DNA of 5,902 nt, taken from Candidatus Latescibacterota bacterium. Its GTDB lineage: Bacteria; Blakebacterota; Blakebacteria; Blakebacterales; Blakebacteraceae. Position 1 is the stretch's first letter, and each line of letters opens with the position of its first letter. Position numbers and translations under genes: made by a program. The DNA lies in contig JAGLTZ010000295.1 in NCBI GenBank assembly GCA_023135015.1, positions 1 to 5,902 of the forward strand, read 5' to 3'. Positions 1-4,976 of the stretch are shown piece after piece. The notes below the pieces were generated by a model. It made no database searches and was not told the DNA's origin. It was given only the letters and a program-made list of their open reading frames with translations.

Positions 1-68
1 GACGGCCGGTAGACTGCGGCAGGGCGATAGAGGCATACTCGTAGCCCTGCCGCAGTCTACCGGCCGTC
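1..68. repeat. Perfect 25-bp inverted repeat with 18-base spacer at the left edge
   Basis: Bases 1-25 are the exact reverse complement of bases 44-68, separated by 18 bases (26-43). The left arm begins at base 1, so it may extend further out of the window. The repeat lies inside the open frame of the first gene, whose reading continues through both arms. A perfect GC-rich stem of this length would form a very stable hairpin in DNA or mRNA. It is either a real palindromic element in the coding region or a fold-back artefact at a contig end. Confidence 0.9.
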
Positions 69-829
69 TGGCGGTTGCCTACCTGAAGGGGGGAGGGTGG
101 CCGCCTGTAATTGTGGTTCCCACCGTTGAGGGGATAGTGGCGGTAGAGGCAAACGGGCCGAGAACGGGCGGCTGGCCTCCTGCCGGGCGTGGACGGGCTG
201 CCATTCCATCTCCTCATATCATCGGTACTCCTCTCACGATTGCGTATGGAGTGGTCGCCGGAGTGACAGATGCTACAGAACTGGCCGTTTATGGCTCGGC
301 CGCCGAACTGCTGCCGGGTGGATTGCGCCAGCTGCTCTGGAAACCGCACAGTGCGGTAACGCTTGGTGTAAGGGACCGTGGTGAAGGGCCTCTCCTTCTC
401 TATTCCGATTCAGACAGCCTGAGGGTGATCTCACTGGGAGTATTCGGGCTGGATTGGAGCGGGCTTGTATGGACCGGGCCCGCAGGTGGGGCCGGGGGGG
501 GTGGATGGGCCTTCTATTCCGAAGGGCAGAGCGCCGAACCGGTGGAAGGCCTTACCGACCTGTATGTCTATCCAAACCCAGCCCGCGATCACTGCCGTAT
601 CCGGGCAGAAGGGCTTCTGGGTGAGCTGCTGGTCAGGGGGTTCACTCAGTCGGGAACCTACCTTGGAGAAGTGGCCCGGCTCAGCGGCGACGGACCGGGC
701 GTCTACGAAGCAGAGTGGGATACCTCGAATCTCGCGCCCGGGGTCTACTTCCTCGTTGCGGAACTGGCTGATTCCTCCGGCTCCCGTCCACCCCGGCGGT
801 ACAGAGTGACCGTGCTGGTGGTGAGGTAG
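2..829 (+). CDS. C-terminal part of a secreted/surface protein with a T9SS type A (Por/FlgD-like) sorting domain; 5' partial
   Basis: The frame is open from base 2 with no stop, so the gene enters from the left; the GTG at 113 is probably an internal codon. 275 residues are visible. Residues 1-170 are rich in Gly, Val and Leu with alternating beta-strand-like stretches and no motif I can name. A beta-propeller or beta-sandwich is possible. A Gly-rich linker, encoded partly by eight consecutive G's at 494-501, leads to a C-terminal module from about residue 187. It begins YVYPNPARD (Y190 PNP), continues with beta strands, has WDTSNLAPGVYFLVAEL, and ends in VTVLVVR. In this domain family the YPNP start, the W-D...L..GVYF core and a short basic-ended last strand mark proteins exported by the type IX system, with the domain cleaved or anchored at the outer membrane. 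I assign the domain by pattern; a non-secretory FlgD-like Ig fold is the alternative. The next gene starts 2 bases after the stop, so the two are probably cotranscribed. Confidence 0.8.
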   Translation, partial: TAGRLRQGDRGILVALPQSTGRLAVAYLKGGGWPPVIVVPTVEGIVAVEANGPRTGGWPPAGRGRAAIPSPHIIGTPLTIAYGVVAGVTDATELAVYGSAAELLPGGLRQLLWKPHSAVTLGVRDRGEGPLLLYSDSDSLRVISLGVFGLDWSGLVWTGPAGGAGGGGWAFYSEGQSAEPVEGLTDLYVYPNPARDHCRIRAEGLLGELLVRGFTQSGTYLGEVARLSGDGPGVYEAEWDTSNLAPGVYFLVAELADSSGSRPPRRYRVTVLVVR

Positions 830-831
830 TC

Positions 832-2190
832 ATGGTTATGAGTCGTGCTGCTGTCATAACTGTACGGACAATCCCGCTGCTTCTGTGCGCCGGTATCGGG
901 TCAATTATGCCGCCGGGTGTCTGTGCACAGGAAACGTCATCGCTTTCGGGAATCTCCGCTCCGTCCGGTCTATTAGGAAAGGCCTTGCTATCATCGAATG
1001 GTCCCGAGCCCGATAATCGGGCCCCACAGGCATGGAAGGCGGCGCTCGCCTCTCTGGTTGTGCCGGGAAGTGGGCAGATCTGGACTGGGCGCCGCGGGGG
1101 GTGGGGGTTTGTCGCGGCCGAAGTTGTACTGGTCGGTGGGGGTGTATGGGCCAGGTCCCAGGGCAGGGGCCGTCAGGGGGAGTATGAACGATTCGCGGAT
1201 CAATACTGGGACAGGGACCGCTATCTCGAATATATTGCCACTTATGAGGCTGTAACCGGCTCGCAATGGCTGTACGACCACCATACGCTTCCGCCCGCCG
1301 GGGTGCGCAGCCACGACTACTACGAGATGATCGGTAAATACGAACAGTTCGCCCCCGGGTGGGACGACTGGAGCGCCTGGTATGACGTGTTGTACAGAGG
1401 GAACTCGATCCATCGGGATTCCTATCTTCAGATGCGTCTCGAGGCCAACCGGTATCTGAAATGGGCGCTGACGGCCGGAGGGCTTGTATTTCTGAACCAT
1501 GTGGCTGCCTCTGCTGAAGCGCTGGTATGGGGCCTGCGTGGTGGAGAAAGACCGAAAGGGCGTTCTTCAGTTGGGACCTCTCCATGGAAAGCGGCATTGA
1601 GTAGCCTGCTCCTGCCGGGGTGGGGACAGCGACAGCAGGGGAACAGGGGGCTGGCGAATTTGCTGGTGACGGTTGAGGGGGCATTCTGGGGCGGCCTGGT
1701 GGGATTGAACAAGTACAGCGTGTGGAAGATGGAGGACAGCCGCCGGTGGGCCGCCATCCACGCCGGTGTCTACCTGGCAGGCAAGGATAACGCGTATTTC
1801 CAATATCTGGCTCTCTATCCGGATCTGACCACCTATAACGCCGCCCAGCTCTCCGGTCTGGGTGATCCATCCGCGGTCTATCCCGCCGGGGCGGGATATG
1901 AATGGCGGTGGAGTTCGGAGGCGGCGTGGAAACGGTATAGGGAACTGCGCAGGGACTCGCGTCTTGTAAAGAATTACGCCACGCTGGCCCTTGGCGGGAT
2001 AGTGGCGGGACGGCTGGTGGGTGCCGTTACCGCACTGGTGTACGGTATGCGTTCCGGTTCCTCCGAAACCCCTTCCAGGCTGAGCCGGGAGTATGTGACG
2101 AGGCCGGGAATCCGGCTGAGGGTTGCACCCCTGTTTACTTCCTACCCAGGTGGGGTCTACGGGCTGCAATTGATTACTGCAATACGTTGA
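832..2190 (+). CDS. Exported membrane protein with two tandem DUF5683-like units
   Basis: 452 residues, function unknown. Residues 1-32 form a signal peptide: Arg-containing n-region, hydrophobic IPLLLCAGIGSIM, likely cleavage at VCA/Q33. No lipobox is seen. The mature part repeats itself. Unit 1 starts WKAALASLVVPGSGQ (68-82) and unit 2 starts WKAALSSLLLPGWGQ (252-266). Each is followed by a hydrophobic segment (about 91-107 and 274-292), a hydrophilic loop of about 90-100 residues rich in Tyr, Trp and Asp (DYYEMIGKY at 162-170; AYFQYLALY at 321-329), and a second hydrophobic segment ending LVWGLR (231-236) or LVYGMR (402-407). The A-x-SLxxPGxGQ signature is typical of DUF5683-type proteins, usually single-unit and of unknown role in FCB-group bacteria. 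The tail (415-452) looks beta-rich. The ATG at 832 has GAGG at 823-826, 5 bases upstream; the in-frame ATG at 838 is also possible. The gap to the preceding gene is 2 bases, so the two are probably one transcription unit. Confidence 0.85.
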   Translation: MVMSRAAVITVRTIPLLLCAGIGSIMPPGVCAQETSSLSGISAPSGLLGKALLSSNGPEPDNRAPQAWKAALASLVVPGSGQIWTGRRGGWGFVAAEVVLVGGGVWARSQGRGRQGEYERFADQYWDRDRYLEYIATYEAVTGSQWLYDHHTLPPAGVRSHDYYEMIGKYEQFAPGWDDWSAWYDVLYRGNSIHRDSYLQMRLEANRYLKWALTAGGLVFLNHVAASAEALVWGLRGGERPKGRSSVGTSPWKAALSSLLLPGWGQRQQGNRGLANLLVTVEGAFWGGLVGLNKYSVWKMEDSRRWAAIHAGVYLAGKDNAYFQYLALYPDLTTYNAAQLSGLGDPSAVYPAGAGYEWRWSSEAAWKRYRELRRDSRLVKNYATLALGGIVAGRLVGAVTALVYGMRSGSSETPSRLSREYVTRPGIRLRVAPLFTSYPGGVYGLQLITAIR

Positions 2191-2229
2191 TTATCATTGA
2201 GTTGCACGGGATTTCTAATATCTAGCTTG

Positions 2230-2256
2230 AAAACGCGGCGCTACAAGGCCGGTTTT
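2230..2256 (+). terminator. Candidate intrinsic terminator after the DUF5683-like gene
   Basis: An imperfect hairpin begins 40 bases after the stop at 2190. AAAAC (2230-2234) and CGGC (2236-2239) pair with GCCG (2248-2251) and GTTTT (2252-2256), with one bulged G (2235) and an 8-base loop. The T-tract is only four T's and is also part of the stem, so termination may be weak. Position and A/T-flanked GC stem fit the end of the upstream operon. Confidence 0.4.
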
Positions 2257-2284
2257 GATCCACTTATCGCCTTCCCTTACACCA

Positions 2285-2313
2285 TTGTTTCACATGTGCA
2301 GGATCTCCATAAA
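2285..2313 (+). promoter_or_regulatory. Weak possible sigma70 promoter with a palindrome in its spacer
   Basis: TTGTTT (2285-2290) and CATAAA (2308-2313) are 17 bases apart, matching 3/6 and 4/6 of consensus. The spacer begins with the perfect 8-bp palindrome CACATGTG (2291-2298), a possible operator. If active it would start transcription near 2320, into the hairpin cluster. The match is weak enough to be chance. Confidence 0.2.
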
Positions 2314-2315
2314 GG

Positions 2316-2331
2316 CCCTCAAAGATGAGGG
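2316..2331 (+). repeat. Perfect 6-bp stem, 4-base loop hairpin
   Basis: CCCTCA (2316-2321) pairs with TGAGGG (2326-2331) around the loop AAGA. No T-run follows, so it is not a standard terminator. It is the first of several hairpins in this interval. Confidence 0.5.
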
Positions 2332-2384
2332 AATGCGGCTGGTTAGTACTCATCCGGGAAATCCGTATGGGTACTAATGCGGCT
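2332..2384. repeat. 35-base near-palindrome associated with a 9-base direct repeat
   Basis: TTAGTACTCAT (2343-2353) pairs with ATGGGTACTAA (2367-2377), 11 bp with one G-T wobble. After one mismatch CGG (2355-2357) pairs with CCG (2363-2365), giving a near-continuous stem. The 9-mer AATGCGGCT occurs at 2332-2340 and again at 2376-2384, flanking the palindrome and overlapping its last two bases. It may be a small palindromic element with a duplicated target, a structured RNA or a protein-binding site; the sequence does not say which. Confidence 0.5.
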
Positions 2385-2442
2385 TTCAATGCAGAGACAG
2401 GCAATTTCGCGCAATATCAAGGAAGTCAACGGGTTGCGCGGA

Positions 2443-2498
2443 GGCGTAATAACTGTACGCCGCACAAACAACACGGCGGACTGACGCCGAGACGGCGT
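2443..2498. repeat. Cluster of competing GGCGT/ACGCC hairpins
   Basis: Four related segments can pair in alternative ways. GGCGTA (2443-2448) pairs with TACGCC (2456-2461). CGGCG (2474-2478) pairs with CGCCG (2485-2489). ACGCCG (2484-2489) pairs with CGGCGT (2493-2498) around a 3-base loop. TACGCCG (2456-2462) can also pair perfectly with CGGCGTA (2493-2499). The mutually exclusive stems resemble a switchable RNA, but no promoter is firmly placed upstream, so binding sites in DNA are equally possible. Confidence 0.4.
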
Positions 2499-2555
2499 AT
2501 GATAGCCGTTTATATACAGAAACTAGTTCCTGTTCGGAAACAGCTCTTCGACCTT

Positions 2556-2583
2556 AAAAACCTTTAAAAAACATCTAAAAAAA
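2556..2583 (+). promoter_or_regulatory. Three helically phased A-tracts upstream of the mraZ promoter
   Basis: A5 (2556-2560), A6 (2566-2571) and A7 (2577-2583) have centres about 10.5 and 11.5 bases apart, close to one DNA turn. Such phasing gives intrinsic bending. The last tract lies 14 bases upstream of the -35 box, about -51 to -57 from the predicted start, where an UP element contacts the RNA polymerase alpha subunits. I infer that it strengthens the dcw promoter. Confidence 0.6.
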
Positions 2584-2597
2584 GTAGAGCTTTCTTC

Positions 2598-2627
2598 TTG
2601 ACGTTTATCAGAAGTGGTAACTAATCT
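2598..2627 (+). promoter_or_regulatory. Sigma70-like promoter for the mraZ-ftsI operon
   Basis: TTGACG (2598-2603, 5/6 to consensus) is followed after 18 bases by TAATCT (2622-2627, TAnnnT type). Transcription would start near 2634, giving a leader of about 100 bases. The position just after the A-tracts and just before the MraZ-type boxes supports it. It is the only good promoter seen for the downstream cluster. Confidence 0.6.
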
Positions 2628-2637
2628 GTGCCGCAAG

Positions 2638-2661
2638 TGGGGGAAAATGGGTAATTGTGGG
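2638..2661 (+). promoter_or_regulatory. MraZ operator: three TGGG boxes at 10-bp spacing
   Basis: TGGG occurs at 2638-2641, 2648-2651 and 2658-2661, exactly 10 bp apart. MraZ of E. coli is known to bind direct TGGGN repeats separated by 5 bases upstream of its own gene, which is the same period. Boxes 2 and 3 share the longer repeat GGGTAATT. They sit just downstream of the predicted transcription start, so bound MraZ should block initiation or promoter escape. Autorepression is inferred from the family. Confidence 0.75.
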
Positions 2662-2666
2662 TAATT

Positions 2667-2709
2667 CACCAGAATCACCGTAGCCCCGGGGATCTGGGCC
2701 ACCAGAATC
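2667..2709 (+). repeat. 10-base direct repeat in the mraZ leader
   Basis: CACCAGAATC occurs at 2667-2676 and 2700-2709, offset 33 bases (about three helical turns). The perfect palindrome CCCCGGGG (2684-2691) lies between the copies. Its CCCCGG half could also pair with CCGGGG at 2726-2731 next to the mraZ start, potentially masking the ribosome binding region. Function is unknown. Confidence 0.5.
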
Positions 2710-2736
2710 CCGCAACTATGGGGGTCCGGGGGGGAT

Positions 2737-3177
2737 ATGTCCGATTTCCTGGGACAGTACACCTTTTCCCTGGATGAAAAGGGGAGGGTCAGTTTCCCGG
2801 CCAAGTTCCGCCGGGCGGTGAACCCTGAGGCCAATGATACCTTCGTGGTCACCTCGGGGTTCGACCACTGTCTCTTTGTCTACCCTCTCGACGAGTGGGA
2901 ACGTAAGTCGGCGATTCTTCGTGAACAACCCATAACCGATAGTAAAGCCCGAAAGTGGATGCGTGTGGTGGCGGCTAATGCCTCCAAGACGACCTGCGAC
3001 AAACAGGGGCGGATCACGATACCGCCTAACCTGATCGACTGGGCCCGTCTGGGAAAGGAGGTGCTGATCGCCGGAGCGCTCGACCGGGTGGAGATCTGGA
3101 ATCCGGAGATCTTCGCCAGCTACACGGGCGATGTCGATGAAAAATTCGAGGAACTCGCTGAGGGTCTCCTCTTCTGA
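2737..3177 (+). CDS. mraZ: Transcriptional regulator MraZ
   Basis: 146 residues, close to the usual 140-155. MraZ is a DNA-binding repressor that forms ring oligomers and controls the dcw cluster. It has two SpoVT/AbrB-like halves, each with the DxxGR motif: D13-E-K-G-R17 followed by VSFPAKFRRAV, and D88-K-Q-G-R92 followed by ITIPPNL. The N-terminus FLGQYTFSLDEKGR is typical of the family. The ATG at 2737 is preceded by seven G's (2728-2734) only 2 bases away and five more at 2720-2724. These would have to serve as a poor, G-only ribosome binding site, suggesting limited translation of the repressor. It is the first gene of the operon, behind the promoter and TGGG boxes, which supports autoregulation. 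No truncation or missing motif is seen. Confidence 0.97.
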   Translation: MSDFLGQYTFSLDEKGRVSFPAKFRRAVNPEANDTFVVTSGFDHCLFVYPLDEWERKSAILREQPITDSKARKWMRVVAANASKTTCDKQGRITIPPNLIDWARLGKEVLIAGALDRVEIWNPEIFASYTGDVDEKFEELAEGLLF

Positions 3178-3210
3178 TGAATCCCAACCGGTTTAAAAGG
3201 GCAGGTGCAC

Positions 3211-3561
3211 ATGACATGCAATGAGCAAGAGATTCGAGGCGTTCGAATTCTTCACCTGCAGGGTGAGATCAGCGCGGTGGCGATGGTGGACTTGGATAAC
3301 CTCCTGCAGAAACACCAGGAGAACCACGTCCGCCGGCTGATACTGGATTTCAACGAGGTTGGGGATATCAACTACCGCGGAGTGGGATTGCTGAGTGAGA
3401 GGGCCTTCAGGATGCGCGGAGCAGGCGGAGAGGTCAAGGTAGCCGGCCTTCACGGGTCGGTGGCCGATGCCTTCCAGTTCGTAGGAGCCGATCGCCTGAT
3501 CGAAATATATGAATCGCCGCAGGAGGCTCTGGCTAGCTTCGGCATCCAGGCCGGTGCTTGA
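3211..3561 (+). CDS. STAS-domain protein (anti-sigma-factor-antagonist-like) lacking the usual phosphorylation serine
   Basis: 116 residues from ATG 3211. A GTG at 3205 is in frame, but the ATG has better-placed upstream AAGGG/CAGG. The whole protein is one STAS fold: first strand VRILHLQGEIS (11-21), a helix around 23-36, core strand RLILDFNEV (42-50), loop and helix from DINYRGVGLL (52-61), strand EVKVAGL (74-80), and the typical ending DAFQFVGADRLIEIYESPQEAL. In SpoIIAA/RsbV-type antagonists the loop reads D-S-S-G and the first serine is phosphorylated by an anti-sigma kinase. Here N54-Y55-R56-G57 replaces it, so serine phosphorylation at that site is excluded. The role may be a scaffold or a constitutive partner binder; the partner is unknown and no kinase gene is nearby. 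It lies 33 bases after mraZ, and its TGA overlaps the rsmH start (TTGA), so it is cotranscribed and coupled with division genes. A STAS gene here is not part of the canonical dcw order. Confidence 0.88.
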   Translation: MTCNEQEIRGVRILHLQGEISAVAMVDLDNLLQKHQENHVRRLILDFNEVGDINYRGVGLLSERAFRMRGAGGEVKVAGLHGSVADAFQFVGADRLIEIYESPQEALASFGIQAGA

Positions 3562-4517
3562 ACAGCACATTGTTTCACACCCCGGTCCTGGCTGAAACGG
3601 CCATCGACTGGCTGGTAACCGAAACTGAAGGAAAGTATCTGGATGGGACCGTCGGCGGCGGCGGCCATCTGGAGCGATTGCTTAAAAGATTGGGGCCGGC
3701 GGCCAGCGTGATGGGTCTCGACAGGGACCCCCAGGCGATTGCAGCCGCCGGTGAGCGGATAGGTGATGACGGCAGGCTTCGGCTGAAGCAGGGTCTCTTC
3801 GGAGAGCTGGTTCATCACGCTGCGGGGGAAGGAATGCTCCCACTGGACGGAATCCTGCTCGACCTGGGCGTCTCTTCCAGGCAGCTCGACGACCCGGCAC
3901 GCGGATTCACCTATAGAGAGGATGCCCCTCTCGACATGCGGATGGGCCCCGAATCTGGAACAACAGCAGCCGAGCTGCTGGCCAGGTGCTCCGAAGAAGA
4001 ACTGGAGCGCATCTTCCGCGATGGAGGAGAGGTGCGGGATGCAGGCCGGATCGCTCGGGCGGTGATAAGGGCCCGGCGCAGCGCACCCCTGGAACGCAGC
4101 GTTGAACTGAGAAGGCTCGTCGAGGAGCTTACGCCGCCCAAACACCTGACAAAGGTTCTGAGTCAGCTCTTTCAGGCGCTGCGGATCGAGGTCAACGATG
4201 AACTCGGTCAGCTCGAGACAGTTCTTACGACATCGGTTGACGGATTAAGACCGGGGGGGAGGCTTGTGGTCATCGCCTACCACTCCCTCGAAGACAGGCG
4301 GGTAAAGCAGTTCTTCCGCGACGAGGCTCGGGGATGCACCTGCCCGCCCGATTTTCCGGTCTGCGCCTGTGGCGCCGTGCCCCGTCTCAGGGTTCTGACG
4401 AGGCGGGTTGTCAAGGCCTCGCAGGAGGAGATATCGGTGAATCCGAGGGCGAGAAGCGCCCGCCTTAGGGTGGCGGAACGGGCTGTAACCGAAAGTGTGG
4501 AGGGTAAGAGAGAGTGA
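3558..4517 (+). CDS. rsmH: 16S rRNA (cytosine-1402-N4)-methyltransferase RsmH
   Basis: 319 residues, normal for RsmH (MraW), the cytoplasmic enzyme that uses S-adenosylmethionine to methylate N4 of C1402 in the ribosomal P site. Seen: N-terminal FHTPVLAETAIDWL, SAM-binding DGTVGGGGH (29-37), acidic loop LDRDPQAI (54-61), LLDLGVSSRQLDDPARGF (100-117), FQALRIEVNDEL (215-226), and AYHSLEDRRVKQFF (250-263). The Cys cluster C270, C272, C279, C281 occurs in many family members. The start is TTG 3558, overlapping the STAS stop by two bases, with CCAGG at 3546-3550 as a weak ribosome binding site. A TTG at 3570 is the alternative but lacks an upstream site. No ATG or GTG start upstream of the conserved N-terminus is in frame. 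Its stop overlaps the ftsL start. Confidence 0.97.
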   Translation: MNSTLFHTPVLAETAIDWLVTETEGKYLDGTVGGGGHLERLLKRLGPAASVMGLDRDPQAIAAAGERIGDDGRLRLKQGLFGELVHHAAGEGMLPLDGILLDLGVSSRQLDDPARGFTYREDAPLDMRMGPESGTTAAELLARCSEEELERIFRDGGEVRDAGRIARAVIRARRSAPLERSVELRRLVEELTPPKHLTKVLSQLFQALRIEVNDELGQLETVLTTSVDGLRPGGRLVVIAYHSLEDRRVKQFFRDEARGCTCPPDFPVCACGAVPRLRVLTRRVVKASQEEISVNPRARSARLRVAERAVTESVEGKRE

Positions 4518-4975
4518 GCCGGAAGAGGAAGAAGTCGGCACGCCTGAGATGGCCGCAGAGCCCGGTGAAATCTTCGCCAGGTCGCCTCGGCCTCTCCATC
4601 GCCGTACTCTTCCTGTTCAGCCTTGCCTACCTGAGCGGGATGAACCGTACTCTGGTTCTGGCCCAACGGGTCGAGGAGCTGCAGAAGTCGTGCGAGGAAC
4701 TGCAGCGTAGTGTGGACCGCCTCACTCTCGAGATCGCCCAGGAGAGTGGTGGTGGTCGTGTTGTGGAGCTGGCCCGCCGGCGCCTCGGAATGGTCTTTCC
4801 CGAAGAACAGACCGAGGTTCTGGCTGTACTGCCGGCTGCCACCAGCCGTGGCGGCTCTCCATGGATGTATTTCGAGAATGCACTCGTTATCGCAACAGAG
4901 AGTATCCAGCGCCAACTGAGCTCTTCGGCACAAGCCCATGAGGCAGCTGTGCCCGATTCTTTTGGAGGACCTTGA
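4514..4975 (+). CDS. ftsL: Cell division protein FtsL
   Basis: 153 residues. FtsL is a bitopic inner-membrane protein that joins FtsQ and FtsB/DivIC and activates septal synthesis by FtsWI. Seen: a strongly basic cytoplasmic tail (MSRKRKKSARLR), one transmembrane helix (about 25-43, LGLSIAVLFLFSLAYLSGM), a coiled coil (about 46-76), and the family's post-coil motif VVELARRRLGMVFPEE (83-98). About 50 extra residues follow, rich in Ala and Ser, making it longer than the usual 100-125. Sequence is weakly conserved in this family, so position between rsmH and ftsI is strong support. GTG 4514 overlaps the rsmH TGA (GTGA) and has GGAGGG at 4499-4504, 9 bases upstream. Confidence 0.88.
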   Translation: MSRKRKKSARLRWPQSPVKSSPGRLGLSIAVLFLFSLAYLSGMNRTLVLAQRVEELQKSCEELQRSVDRLTLEIAQESGGGRVVELARRRLGMVFPEEQTEVLAVLPAATSRGGSPWMYFENALVIATESIQRQLSSSAQAHEAAVPDSFGGP

Positions 4976-4976
4976 T

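Larger units (their letters stand above)
2191..2736. other. 546-base intergenic region holding the dcw control region
   Basis: No convincing coding region lies here. The stretch is clearly richer in A and T than its neighbours. From left to right it contains a terminator-like hairpin (2230-2256), a weak possible promoter (2285-2313), a run of hairpins (2316-2331, 2343-2377, 2443-2498, 2530-2543), phased A-tracts (2556-2583), a good sigma70-like promoter (2598-2627), three MraZ-type boxes (2638-2661) and a leader with a 10-base direct repeat (2667-2709). Itemised separately below. Confidence 0.8.

Noticed and set aside
113..829. GTG 113 as true start of the first gene
   Set aside because: The frame is open upstream to the window edge, there is no ribosome binding site or signal peptide at 113, and a sorting-domain protein needs an N-terminal signal.
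905..1870. 321-codon open frame on the - strand opposite the DUF5683-like gene
   Set aside because: The product is Pro/Arg/Ser-rich low-complexity sequence typical of the antisense of GC-rich coding DNA. The + strand frame has a signal peptide and internal repeats.
2530..2543. CTGTT-CGGA-AACAG hairpin as a terminator
   Set aside because: The stem is only 5 bp and no T-run follows on the + strand; the A-tracts downstream fit promoter curvature better.
2325..2567. 80-codon + strand open frame in the intergenic region
   Set aside because: It crosses the hairpin cluster, lacks a good ribosome binding site, and its translation looks random.
2523..2852. 109-codon - strand open frame across the mraZ promoter and start
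   Set aside because: It covers the promoter, MraZ boxes and the conserved MraZ N-terminus; no protein motif.
3236..3255. GTTCGAATTC, resembling a tRNA T-loop
   Set aside because: No cloverleaf arms around it, and it lies inside the STAS gene.
3450..4145. 231-codon open frame on the - strand opposite rsmH
   Set aside because: It overlaps a clearly conserved RsmH and shows no recognisable motif or ribosome binding site.
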